A DNA stretch of 64,000 bases from Laetiporus sulphureus 93-53 (taxonomy: Eukaryota > Basidiomycota > Agaricomycetes > Polyporales > Laetiporaceae), in assembly GCF_001632365.1 (NCBI RefSeq), contig NW_024468537.1:158712-222711 (forward strand), written 5' to 3'. The position numbers were made by a program, and so were the translations under genes. Positions 11,360 to 22,760 of this stretch are shown here, piece by piece. Position 1 is the first letter of the stretch. Each line of letters opens with the position of its first letter. The notes beneath the pieces are model-generated. The model did not search any database, had not been told where the DNA came from, and saw nothing but the letters and a program-made list of their open reading frames with translations.

Positions 11360-13009
11360 GTCTCGATTTCTGGATCCCGGCTCTGGTATCATTCACCAAA
11401 TCATCCTCGAGAACTATGCATTCCTCGGTGGACTTATGATTGGTACGGCCGTACGGACTCGCACACGCCCAACGCGGGTGGTCTCGGTGTGGTCGCCTGC
11501 GGTGTCGGTGGTGCGGATGCCATCGACGTCTTGGCTAGGCTGCCTCCGAGTCGGGAGCTCAAGTGGGATCAGCGGCTGGAAGACCCCCAAAGGCAAATAT
11601 TTTATATTCATGTCCCTGCCATCTGCTGATCTTCGCTCACAGATGTCATCCTCAAGGTTGCAGGCACTCTCACTCTCACTGTCAAGGGCGGTGGCTGGTG
11701 CCATCGTCGAGTACAAGGGTCGTGTCTCGAGTCGTTTTCATGCACGGATATGGCAACGATGCGTGCGATCCTTGCATTGGTCAGTGGGACAGACGGGACG
11801 TCAAGAAGAGCGAGAAGAACTCCAGTAAGTATCTGTTGCTTAGACGGTAATGAAATTGGTATCTGAACTTGTCCCCGCCCAGTCATTACTTCGTACAACC
11901 GTAACTTCACGGGCCGTAACGACGCCAACCCCGCAACCCACGCCTTCGTTGCCTCCCCCGACATTGTGACTGCGTTCCGTTCGCGGGTGACCTCCGCTTC
12001 AACCCCCCTCACAGACACCCTTACTGGCTCAGATGGCAAGCCGTTAAAGTTCAGCGACCCCGTCGGTAAGAAGCTCCCGCCAAGGGTTATGACCCGGGTA
12101 GAACACATTTCAGCCTCCCCGGAAGGAAATTGCCAGCGTTCGGTTTACGATCGACCCGAAGACCGACCGTCTCCAGACACTGAAGCCCTTCGCGCCATGG
12201 GATGGTAGGGCCGCTGAGGACCTCTTCATTCTCATCAAAGTCAAGGGCAAGTGCAGTGAGTACCCCTCTTGAGCATGCGATTGGAGATTGGGCATTGAGG
12301 AAGGATGTAGCGGCGGATCATATCTCTGCTGGTGGATCCTGGCTCAAGTACCGAGGACACTTTGAGAACATCTCTCGTGCGTGTTTCTCTGCCGTTGCTT
12401 GGATCACGTTCTGATATCCTCATTCATGTTCTGCACAGAGGACTGTCTGATCGGTGCCATCAATGCTGAGAACGGCGATGCGAACAACGTAAAGAACCAG
12501 GTCAACTGGCGAGTATGACGGTGTCCCGCAGACAGCTGCATACTACCTCGCCCGCAACATCAAGTGGGTCGTCGTCGGCGATTACAACTCCGGCGAAGGC
12601 TCCTCGCACGAGCACGCTGCGCTCGAGCCGCGCTTCCTCGGCGGTCTCGCAATCATCACCCGGTCGTTCGCGCGTATCCACGAGAAAAACTTGAAAAAGC
12701 AGGGTATGCTCGCGTTGACATTCGCGAACCCGGCCGACTACGACAAGGTGCAGCCCGACAACCGGGTGTCGATCCTCGGCCTGCAGGATTTCCAGCGTGG
12801 CAAGAACCTGACGCTCGAGCTTAAGCATAAGGATGGATCGAAGGATGAGATTCCTCTTGCGCATAGCTTCAATGCGGGACAGATTGAACGGTTCAAGGGG
12901 GCTCTGCGCTTAACCTGGTATGTCCATTCCTATCCTCTCGCGGTCCGATCGTCTGCTCACTGGTTTATTGCAGATGGCCGCGCACGCGAAGGCCAAGGCA
13001 CAACAATAG
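11360..13009 (+). pseudogene. ACO1: Aconitate hydratase (aconitase) pseudogene
   Basis: Aconitase normally isomerises citrate to isocitrate in mitochondria using a 4Fe-4S cluster. This copy is broken. The 5' part is absent: homology starts at [37 protein letters not shown] follows, then a jump from the VEYKG region directly to ACDPCIGQW, which implies loss of roughly 150 residues including one Fe-S cysteine. Later blocks are [35 protein letters not shown] and KVQPDNRVSILGL, ending MAAHAKAKAQQ. The frame changes several times. In the active-site SSREH motif the arginine codon is CAC (His). Introns are retained (for example before ATGGCC at 12974), so it arose by DNA duplication, not retroposition. 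Confidence 0.9.
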
Positions 13010-13920
13010 ACGCGTGGACCGACGCGGACGCTGGCGTAGAATGGCGAGGTATGGGGAAGAAGTATCGCATGGGTGATTAGGTTGCTAGTACTGTTGCAAG
13101 TGTATCTGATTTTTTTTTCATTATTCTGCTTTGTTTTGTCTCTCTGTCCGTCGTATGCAAGCTGTGTATAAAGCTAGAACGAACGAACGTTTGCGATAGT
13201 CTCTCATCGTTGAGATTGGGCGAGTGGTGGTGCCTGTGAGGAGGTCTCTTCGAGTTGACGTTGAATATTTGAATGTGGCCCAGTGTGAGTCCTTCGACTG
13301 ATCTGTTTGCCGTCGAAAAAGCCGTTTGTAACCGCCTCTGTAGCCACCATTAACAAGAGAGGACAAGATACCTCGCATTTGCAAGTCAAGATTTTTGCTA
13401 CCCAGCGGCTATACTGTGCTACATTTGCAATACATCATTATGGTGAGTCTAGCACAATACACAATGTAAGCTTGCAGATGCACGATGAGCGAGCCAGAGT
13501 ATGTCTCCTGCAATCGCTTCGCTACCTCAACGTTGTCCGGGACCGGGGAAAGGCGCGATCGCTGGTTGTGGCTGGTGGCGGTGACTTGCGACAGGACTTT
13601 CGCGTGCGTGGTTCTGGTTGGTCTTGACGAACCTGACGTTTGTGTCGCTGAGGTTGCTCCGCATGCGCTGTAGCGGATGAGCAGACTCGACTTCGACGAT
13701 TCGCTGCTGGTCGTACAAGGAGGCATTTATCACACCAGGCCTGTCACTCGGCGTTCCAAAATGACTAGCTTGAGTGCGAATAATCATGAGATTTTCGCGG
13801 CAAGGGCAAAGCGAGGTACGAAACAGTATATAGTCCGAGACAAGTAAGAACGTACTGAGATGGTGACGGAGAATGGATATGTTGGGCCAAGTACAAACAT
13901 GGAGTGGAATGCTGTGGTAC
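13010..13920. other. Intergenic region
   Basis: Between the aconitase relic and the convergent membrane-protein gene. Only short unsupported frames. Confidence 0.45.
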
Positions 13921-15597
13921 CTAGAGGTGCGGAATGAATTCTACCCAAGAGATGGCTTTGTATGCACCGGGAGGAAGGGCGCGGAGAGTGGTAAATGCGA
14001 GGACAAGGAGGATGAGTCGGGAGACAACGTATAATAGGGGAATGACGAGACCTGAAAACGTCCCTAGGACAACTATCGCTGTTCCAGTTGAACGTGTCAT
14101 GATAAAGAATATAGACACCTCAAGGGCAGGAGAACAAGTGATCACAAGCGACAGTATTCGCCAAAGGTATTGCTCTATGACCGTTGGAAAATCGGAGAAC
14201 CACGCAGTGCAATGGATGGTTCCGAAAATCATAGCAGGCACCGCAACTACACAGGACGCATTGAATACAGATCGGAATATGGAGAAGTCGAAGCCGTTGT
14301 GACTCCCTATTGAGGCGGCATGCCACCAGTCTTCACGACGAGGTTGACCGAAGATAAACCGCACAGGGCCCCGTATGATGATTGATAACAACAAAATGAC
14401 TGCCAATACTGCATACAGCAGCCCACGATAGAACAAGTTTTTCGTGCCTCGAATGTTCTCAATCCGTTTGTGATACTTATTGCGAATGAATTCGCATGCC
14501 GCGTTCCAGACTACTTTCAGCGGATGAAGCAAGTTTTGCAAGCACGTCCTTTCCTCAAGTTGAACGGAGTGGCAATGTCCTAAGAGATCTGTGTGAGCTC
14601 TGCTGTACAGTCGTAGTCAAAATAGAGTGCTCGCCTGATGTCCTCGGCCCGGGGTGTGACTGCACTTTAGTAAAGCGCCGCAAATCACTGTCCCATAGAC
14701 CAAGCTCGAATTCGTCATAAGAGCAATCTCCCTCCTCCACTATTCCATTCAGATTCGGTGCATCCGCCACATTCGCAATATTGCCCGGAGTATCCATTGC
14801 GACTGTAATAGCTTTCGGCTGTTTATGAAGCACAATTGGTACATCGATGCAGAACGGCTTCCTCAACCATAATGCATACATAGCGATTGCCATGATTGTG
14901 AAACTGGCCGTAAAAATCTCTAGTTCCGTGATGGGGAGGCCTTCAATGAAACGGACGAGAACCTGCAGCATAAACCAGAAAGTCTGAACGACTGCGGCCG
15001 TTTTAGACAGCCAATTCGCTTTGCTTTTGTCTTGGATTTCTACCTCCGATATATATAGGAAGTCCATTTTGTTTGAGTTGATGAGGTTGATAAGGTCGTC
15101 GGCGTTGAGCTGCTCTGTGCTGTGTGTTGAGGGGTTGCATAGCTCAAAACCTCCCATCAGAACAAAGAAGCCATGAGTAGTCGTCCAACCATGCTCTGCC
15201 AGAAGGTCTCAATGTTAACCTAAGGAAGCTTCAACTGAAAGGACTGCATATTACCTTTGAACTCATTCATCTGAGATATTTTACGAGCTTTCAAGTATTG
15301 ACACGCCGCTATGTAAATGTAGATCTCCGATGCAATGATGGCACTAATGGTGAACCATATGCGGCGAAGCTTCTGAAACCAGGGGTCCTCTCCGTACGGC
15401 GGAATGTCGGGGTGAACAGCAGTCCAGACGCATGCGACGATGGTGGCGATGCAACTGGATACGATACTCAGGAGCGTTCGACAGTCGCCGAGTTTATCGC
15501 AAGATGGGGAAATGTCCCCGATGGACCGAACGTCGGCGATGGGTGCGGCGACTGAGCGCTGATTGAAGTAGTTAACAAGCACGAGAGCGAGGAGCAT
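13921..15597 (-). CDS. Multi-pass membrane protein of an uncharacterised agaricomycete family
   Basis: Exon 1 runs 15597-15255 (start MLLALVLVNYF, a possible signal anchor). It splices to 15195 giving MNEFKEHGWTTTHGFFVLMGGFELC; the junction codon GAG is formed across the splice and matches the family pattern. The middle exon carries ELEIFTASFTIMAIAMYALW. The last exon ends at 13921 with FPTVIEQYLWRI, PLLYVVSRLILLVLAFTTLRALPP and the terminal FIPHL typical of these proteins. About six membrane segments are predicted by eye. The splice between the second and last exon (about 14540-14660) is unresolved, because no GT-AG pair gave a clean phase, so a frameshift is possible. Function unknown; the family is expanded in wood-decay fungi. 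Confidence 0.7.
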
Positions 15598-16619
15598 GAT
15601 GTGGAGCGTCGAATGGCTTCTCGAGATGCAATGGATTATAAGGCTGGCAAGAACAAGCAGAGGGCAGAGCTCCCTAGTAAGAGAGTGCTGCGCATATAAC
15701 TACGAGCTGTATGATGCTGGTCATAATTTTTGCACTGCATCGACTCGTTCTGGATACATTGAATTCGGAAGCTATGTCCTTCTGGAATAGAAGACAACCG
15801 CACGACACCGTACCTTACCCCAATTTTCACCTCAATTTGATTCTGCGATAAGAGTCGCAGATCCAATTTGAACCAAGTCGGGATGCTCGATCTGAGAATG
15901 CACCGCATACGGGCTTCTCGTGGCAATGCTATGCCCGTGCATTGGCATGCCGTCGGGCACAGCAATTCCAGGAATGGAAGATGCTATGTAAGAACCCACA
16001 GACATGCTGGCATGCGGAATCGAACGAGTAATCTTCTGTGGAAGGTGTGCTCATTTGTGTTCTACCTTAAAGAGACGCGCCGAAACTGAGAGACCGACAC
16101 CATATTTGCACAGATGTGGACGGGGCTCAGGGCTTGCACACGTACATAAGCGCGGTTCGCTTCGTGAGCACGGACGCGGATGGATTATCCAATAAATAAG
16201 ATCAAAGATGCCTGCGCAGTCCTCAATCAATATACAATACGCATCGTTGCGATAGCGGCTGTACGTCTACAAACCTGTACGCTGAAGCAAGAGCGGCAAT
16301 GTAGACACGGCATCAACGGAATTACGTACATCACAGGACATATCAGAAACCACAGTTCTGGATGTCCGTCAAGTCTGAGAATTCGTGAACAGCAGATACG
16401 CGCATCAGTAGAGATCCGGCCTATGGAACCACACAGACTAACCTTATCTAACTTCCGCTCTACAGGCATCCCATTCTCGCAGGGACCATTATGTACACAT
16501 CGTTATACGTATCATCGGGTGGCTCGGCATTGCATCGCTCGTTCTCGGATGCAAGGAGGATTCAGGAGTCGGATGATCAGGAGGGGAAGCGGGCAAGCGA
16601 GGTAGCAGAGGTCGACAAT
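15598..16619. other. Intergenic region
   Basis: No supported gene; short frames only. Confidence 0.4.
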
Positions 16620-17225
16620 TGTCTATGAGACGTGGTTCCTGCACCGGCGACCATAAGCGCCAAAGAGATGGTGATGAAAGCCAGTCGAAGGGTGGCCAGT
16701 TCGCCGTGGCTTGTACTTCTCTTGCCACATAAACGGTCCCAAGGTGTTGCCAAAACAGTACGCGATGAGCACGCTTCGTGTGTCCCGCCACGACGCTCGA
16801 CAGCCGAGAGAGCGAGCTCGAGAGCACGAAGTTGAACACAAACCCCGTCGTGCCAACGCCTGTTCCCACGGTGAATAAGCGCAGATTACACACACCGGAT
16901 GTCACATATACCCCAAACACGCACTTGTCAGCCACTGCGCGTACAGCAGTCCAATTCAGTTGCTCCACGGCAGCACGTTGACGAGGAGCACGCCAGCGAG
17001 GTTTGGAATGAACTATATTGCGCGTACATCTTCCAGTCGGGCGGCGAGCCGCACGCCCGTCCAGATAGTGACGATTTCGATGATGCCGTCATCATAGCCG
17101 AGGAGCAGGTAGGTGAAGGCGAAAGGAGATACAATCATCTGTCCTTGGTTCGCGAGGTGGTATTGAGTGAGGAGAAGAGGGCGAAGAGCCACGGCCCGGG
17201 GTCAAGCAGCCCCTGGGGACTCCAT
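16620..17225 (-). pseudogene. MFS transporter relic (allantoate-permease/DAL5-like)
   Basis: Fragments in all three minus frames align in order with the C-terminal half of fungal anion:cation symporters: LLDPGPWLFALFSSLN, QMIVSPFAFTYLL, GIIEIVTIWTGVRLAARL, IPNLAGVLLVNVLPW, GTGVGTTGFVF, AGHTKRSVLIAYCFGNTLG and PFMWQEKYKPR. At least three frame changes and an in-frame stop (before FIPNL) interrupt them. The N-terminal half was not found upstream (to about 18500). Intact relatives move allantoate, nicotinate or related organic anions across the plasma membrane. The call rests on remembered family motifs. Confidence 0.8.
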
Positions 17226-18740
17226 GATGTGAAAAGGCGAACTAAGCATGGAGGCTCTCGACTCTCGAGGGACTGAAGAGCGCGTACTGTTGCACCCTGA
17301 AATGCTTGTTCTCCACGCCAGCCTGGTTTCCCTGTGGGTCCGGCGTTTCATATCACCGGACTAGTAGATGAAAAATACATACCTTCAGGTTGTATGGCCA
17401 CCACAGTGGCATGTACCTGCTGCTTTTTCATGCTAAGGATCAACGTCTTGATCACTTGCTGTTACTTCTATTGTTCAAAGCCGTCTTGATCCCCTTTGTC
17501 TTTAAATTCGGCCTACGCCCATACTCACTGGCAGGGCATCTTAATTTCTTGAGAAGTTCGGAACCAAGCATACTTATGCCCGATGAACGGCATAGTGTCA
17601 ACCACAACCGGAACCATCCAGCAGGCAGTACGTTCCACATTCGATTTAGCACAAATCAGATGCGCGAGCATACTCCTTTATAGGCTGATGACAATTTATT
17701 TTGATTGGTTTATATTCATACTGCGCCTGCACGCTGCAATGGCCGATTAGCGAACACGAAATGAATAACCACATTATGTAAAGTCACGCTTACCAAAATC
17801 CATCCAATGTTGTAACCCCGACACAAAAGCTACAATCGTCCAGTCATGGAGACCCAAGGAACATGGGAAGATCGCATGCCGAAATTTGGATATATTATAT
17901 GAACTTGCCCACAATCGCGATCATTTAGTAGAAGTTATGGAAACGACATGTCGACGGTGGCTGACTCTGGTTTGCTTAGGGAGGTTGTAACCACCGATGG
18001 TCGTGATAGCGTCGAAGAGAACAATGTCAATGACTCACATAGCGTGAGATGGCCGCGCGGAGTCGATACCTTAAGGCTTTATCGTTCAACGACGTCGACG
18101 CGCTGAAGGCTAAAATCTTCGGATGCTGGTTGTTGTAGTCCCGCAAAGCAGATAATCATCATATAGAACGTGATGCTGTGGAGTACAGTGCGAGAAGATG
18201 AATGAAGCAAAGCTTCGCCGTGCATAAATCGGACAGCTAGCACTACTCGATAGAACAATTTCTCCAAAATCAGAAGGATTCTTTGCTTTCCAATTGTATA
18301 GATTGCACACTATGCAGTATAGATCCTTGATATGACAGGAAAGATGGTGTGTTTCAGGGCCTTGCAGAGTGCTCGCTACATCGATCATGGAAAAATGCTC
18401 AGCCAGCGAAGACATCGAGCTCAACGGCATATGACACCCACGCTTTCCGAAAATGCAGCTTGTGAGTGACACCCGAGTTATCACGCAGAAGCCTGATCCA
18501 GCGGCTCACACAAATGCTAGCGAACGCACACAGGCGTATCAGCACGAGAGAGTTCTATCGGTACGCAGTACAGAACGAAGCTTACATTGAACTTCTTTGC
18601 GTGCGCCATGTCTTGCTGTAGATTGCACGTGTATCCCGAGCTGTGCGTTTCACATTAGACAAAGTGCCAGTAATGCAATAGTACGTTCTTACTCACCGAC
18701 AATCTGGTTGGATCGTCTCTCCCGCTGTCAGTCCTCGAGG
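17226..18740. other. Intergenic region
   Basis: No splice-consistent gene on either strand and no repeats recognised. Confidence 0.4.
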
Positions 18741-20157
18741 TTAACACCGATCATGAATGCGATTATCACTTATCATCCGACCTGCACGTTTCTGATCCAG
18801 CCGCCAGAACGGTATAGTGTCCACGATGAACATTTGAATGCAATCTCCGCAGACCCATTTGTCTTCGGACCAGTTACGATATTTCTCGCTCTTGCTGGCG
18901 AACATCTCTTGCATTAGCCGGGAGCCACGATTGATTTTGCTCACAGCCTGTCCTAGACCACGCTCCGCGGGATTCCGCCTCAGTTCAAGAGGAAGATAGA
19001 ATTGAAAGTCAAGACCGATGACGCCTTCGAGGTAATCCCAGTCTATTCGAGCGCGACGTTTTGAATGGAAACAACTGGCGACAACGATTAAGAAGCAACA
19101 TACTTGTTTCGTTGTAGAGATGTTGTGCTCCAAGACCATCTAAACTTGTCATTGAACTGCAACTTGAACCTGGCGAGAATAATGCTTAGATAGTGCCAGG
19201 CTGCCAGCTTGTGGACACAACAAGTTCAGACGTACACCTGTCGTATCTTCCGTTCCTAGTATCGAGAATAAAACTATTCACGGGCATAGACTGGAGGTTC
19301 TCTGAGATTGATACGTTCCGCTTATCCAAAATTTTCTTCAGGGATTTCCATAAAAAGCCCTTTGTAGGCCCGTCATCATTTAGCACACCGCCGACGGTGA
19401 TTGTTGATCCAATGGTGCGTTCTTCGTACGCACGCAGGATGGCTCGAGGACCACAATACAGGAAGATCCCACCCCAGTCATCTGGAATCGTCCTTAAGCA
19501 GCGGAAGGAGATCGAGTTAGAAAGCTTACGGACAAGTGTCGATACATGAGGTGTTACCATCAGCCCCCATGGCCCAAAATCCCAGACTCTTCAAAAACGT
19601 CGCCACCTCGCGTATTTGCTGAAGCTCCGAGGATGTGAAAGTGTCCAAGAACATACGTTGCCTCTCAAGGCATGGCCCCTCAGCCTCCGCGAGAGCCATG
19701 TAGGAACTCTCAACGATCTTGAAGTTATCATCAAATTCAAGACTCGGATGACCTGACCCATGTCCCTCCATGGTTGTCAGTAGCCATGTTCGATATAGCG
19801 AGGATCGGAAGCGCCACGTTTCGATGGGAGTTAGCTTACTCGACCGCGAGGTCCTGTCCTTATTTCTGCATCGTCCTTCCTTCTCTGAGTTCACCCTCAT
19901 CAGATTATGCACAAGGTCAATGCTTACAGCCAACTATAGAGTCCCTCTAAATCGGAGACAACGGCGGCATTTGTAGCCAAAATACGTTCCTCCTCGCGAG
20001 TCGGTGCTTGTTCTATAACGTCGCTTTCGCTGGGAATCTCATCAACCGGGCGGTGAAACGGTCGCTGCACCTGGCAGCGAGCAAGACGCAATGCCTGTGG
20101 CAGTGTCGAGCCCACTAGATAGTAAGGCCATGGCTGCTGGTGATGCGATTCAGTCAT
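18741..20157 (-). CDS. Conserved basidiomycete protein of unknown function (WxCxxC motif)
   Basis: Five exons: 20157-19928, 19838-19530, 19492-19238, 19169-19104, 19074-18741. Every junction has GT-AG ends and phase 2 to phase 2 continuity, giving 397 aa. That consistency is strong evidence for a real gene. Introns are short (37 to 90 nt). Visible segments are TPIETWRFRSSLYRTWLL, DDWGGIFLYCGPRAILRAYE and, near the C-terminus, WSEDKWVCGDCIQMFI, a C-x2-C pair that might bind metal. It resembles an expanded family of uncharacterised agaricomycete proteins that usually continues past the Cys pair with more Cys/His. This copy ends soon after, so it could be C-terminally shortened. No signal peptide or membrane segment. 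Confidence 0.7.
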
Positions 20158-20632
20158 GTTGACCTGCTGATTGAAGACCAAGTCGAGTAATGTCACTGGT
20201 TAGGCGCTAAGAGGCGGCGATAACTGGAGATCACTGACCACACTCTAGCATATAAGTAATTATAAGTGAGCCTTTAGTAGCTATTTCCCCACATAAAATG
20301 GGCAATATTGGATGGACACGTGTTGACTCCGTCGCAATGGAAAATACATTCTATGTGGCCACCTTTCAGACATGGTGCAACCCTCTCAGTGGGACCTATC
20401 GTCACCGAGTACTAGGCCAATACATAGCGCGTTGGTTTACAAACCGATAAACATGGTGGACAGAAATGCCTTCACGTCTCCGATGCTAGCCTACACTCAC
20501 ATTCGCACAACAGCGCGCTTGAGACTCGAATAAGGCAGAACACGAATTACTTTCGACGCTGCAATACGGTACTCAAAGATGGCGGATGAACATTATCTTG
20601 AGTGTTCCAGATCCCAATCCTTCCATTGAACT
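20158..20632. other. Intergenic region
   Basis: Between the unknown gene and the 3' end of the Hsp20 gene. Nothing recognised. Confidence 0.4.
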
Positions 20633-21237
20633 TCAAGAGATGGTGATTTTCTTCGGCGCCTGGTCAGGCGTCGTCTTCGGATACGTCACGGTCAACACGC
20701 CGTTGTCCATCGATGCCTTTATGTCGTCGCTCTGCACACGCTCAGTCAGTCCACCGTCGAGAAAGCACGGGAAAGAGAGGCAGTGCTTACCTTGATGCCT
20801 TGGGGCAGCGGGATTGCGCGCTGGAACTTGCCATAGCGGCGCTCGCGAATGGCGTAACCATGCTCATCACGCTCGGAGGAGATCTTTGACTCGCCCGAGA
20901 CGGTCAGGGCGCCGTTGTGGACGTCGATCTGCACGTTCTCTTTGTTGAGCCCAGGCAGCTCGAACGTCGCAGTCACGAGGTTGTGTTCAGTGTTTTCGTG
21001 AACGTCCATCCTACATTGCAGAGAGTAAGTACGAAGCTCGACGACAACAAGTGGATTAGCAGCAGATACGTACCTTGGGCGAAGGAATCGCGGCGACCCA
21101 TCCTGCCTCTGCACCTGGCGGTCGCCGTTCTGCGAAGAGCCATGCGAGCCAGCACGAGCGGAGAACGCCTCGTCGAACAGGCGGTCAAAGTCGGCGAGGG
21201 AATAGAAAGGCTCGTAGAAGAATGTCGAGAGGGACAT
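20633..21237 (-). CDS. Small heat shock protein, Hsp20/alpha-crystallin family
   Basis: ATP-independent cytosolic holdase that keeps unfolding proteins soluble under stress. Exons 21237-21074, 21010-20791 and 20731-20633 give 160 aa, the usual length. The N-terminus MSLSTFFYEPFYSLADFDRL is typical of fungal Hsp20. The alpha-crystallin domain spans about residues 55-150: ATFELPGLNKENVQIDV, GALTVSGE and RERRYGKFQRAIPLPQGI. A C-terminal I-x-I motif (KKITIS) should mediate oligomerisation. An upstream in-frame ATG would add 25 residues, but MSLS is the conventional start. A TATA element (21269-21274) and a perfect heat-shock element (21424-21436) lie upstream. Confidence 0.93.
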
Positions 21238-21268
21238 GTCGAGTCTTGCGGTCGCGAAGGAAGAAGAG

Positions 21269-21274
21269 CTTATA
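21269..21274 (-). promoter_or_regulatory. TATA element of the Hsp20 gene
   Basis: TATAAG on the minus strand, about 32 bp before the ATG. It implies a very short leader if it is the true core promoter. Confidence 0.45.
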
Positions 21275-21423
21275 GAGTGAAGTAGAGCGAAGCGTAGCGA
21301 GTGTCTCAGCAAATTATTTTTATTTGTTTTGTATTGAAGAGCAGAAGCGGATGGGCGAGGGGATTATATACCTCGAGGCCGCGAGCGATGTGGACGCAGA
21401 CGTCATGGCCGGTATCAGCGAGC

Positions 21424-21436
21424 GAACGTTCGCGAA
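21424..21436 (-). promoter_or_regulatory. Heat-shock element (HSE)
   Basis: GAA-CG-TTC-GC-GAA is a perfect three-unit inverted nGAAn array, the binding site of trimeric Hsf1, about 190 bp upstream of the Hsp20 ATG. A further half site (TAGAAC) follows near 21451. Position and target gene agree. Confidence 0.75.
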
Positions 21437-21880
21437 GAGACAGAGACTGTCTAGAACGTAGCACGCGGCCGCTGTCCAGTGATGCCCAGCAAAATCCAGA
21501 AAGGCAGGGAAAATTCAGGCAGCGGGCGCGCACCATACATGGAATGTCTGATTTCGGTGACTTTCGCTGTTGTTCTACCCTTCGAGACCAGCACAGCAGT
21601 AAGCCACACAAGGTGCAGGAAGCAGCTAGAAGCCACGGAAGGCAGCCTTGGTGAACAAACATATTGTATCGTAGTACCCGCTAATTCAGATGGAGTGTCA
21701 ACGACCAAGGTAGAGTCCTATCAGCTGTCCGAGCAGAGTCCCTCGACCTTTGTTCTCATTTATCATTTCGCGGATTTCAGAGAGAATGGTGACCCGCTAA
21801 GTTTACCGAGGTTGTGAGAGGCAGGCGACAGGGAGGAAGAGGGTGTTCGCCACTGCGAACGGCGAGGATAGCGTGCCACC

Positions 21881-22120
21881 CACGGCAGACGCGATGCGAT
21901 TTATCAATGTGGAAAATAGTGTGGGAATGTCGGCTGATGTACATTTGTGGCAAAGGTTTGCCAATGTAGCATTTAAATGGCAAATAGTTCACATTCACAG
22001 CCAAAGTAAAACATTTTCAGCATGAAATGCCATAGTTACAAATATTTGTCACATGTGTAAGAAATCAGTCGACATTCGCACACAATTTCCCACCTTGATA
22101 AATTGCGTCCCTCGCTGCCT
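21881..22120. mobile_element. Short MITE (family 2), copy 2
   Basis: About 240 bp, homologous over its length to 338-581 (shared internal blocks include AATAGTGTGGGAATGTCGGC and AAATCAGTCGACATTC). The left end is CACGGCAGAC. The right terminus is degraded, but a 3-bp ACC duplication (21878-21880, 22121-22123) still marks the insertion. Non-coding. Confidence 0.72.
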
Positions 22121-22760
22121 ACCAGCGTGGGAGAGCACGTGCGACGTGGCAGAAACACGCGACGCGATTGTGGCGCCTGAAGGCAACCGCCGCCAGCAAG
22201 CACTCCTGGCCTCCTTCCTTCCCATTGCCACTGCTGCTGCTTGTTGTGTTTCCGACATACCCCCTCTTTTTTTTAATTCAGAGGCGTCTTGCATTTGCAA
22301 ACAATTAGACGGTGCGTTTGTCGAATTGATCTCTATCCTTCCCGCCAAAGCTGTGCGGCAAAATTTGAGGACCTCAGACGCAGCGGGATGTTCAGTGCCG
22401 AAAGCTATATACGGGGTTCTTATCAGTTTACAACCGACGCATTGTTTCATTTTCTATGTGGGTGCCACGGTTGACGACAGCCACTACGTGTATTTCTTGA
22501 ATCACTGCGCCACCTCAGAAAAGTCGGCAGAAAACTAAATATGCGAGCGTCATGTGTCGCCTCATGAGAATGCTAAAGTTGTTACGGCTTGTTCCGCATT
22601 CTCTATTGTTGCTCTCAGACACTTTCTCTTGGACTCGTTCGCGCGTGAGCTCGATCTAACATCAACCTATTTCAGGTTGCCCCTGAAGCAGACTCATCAA
22701 GTACAGCAAGTGCATTGGACGACATACCCGACCGCCCCTCAGCACTAACGTCCGCTTAAC
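22121..22760. other. Promoter region of the Rtt106-like gene
   Basis: No gene seen. Presumed upstream region of the gene at 22761. Confidence 0.4.

Noticed and set aside
11436..11828. A new protein frame next to the MITE
   Set aside because: It is an off-frame reading of the aconitase relic, whose conserved blocks appear in the other frames.
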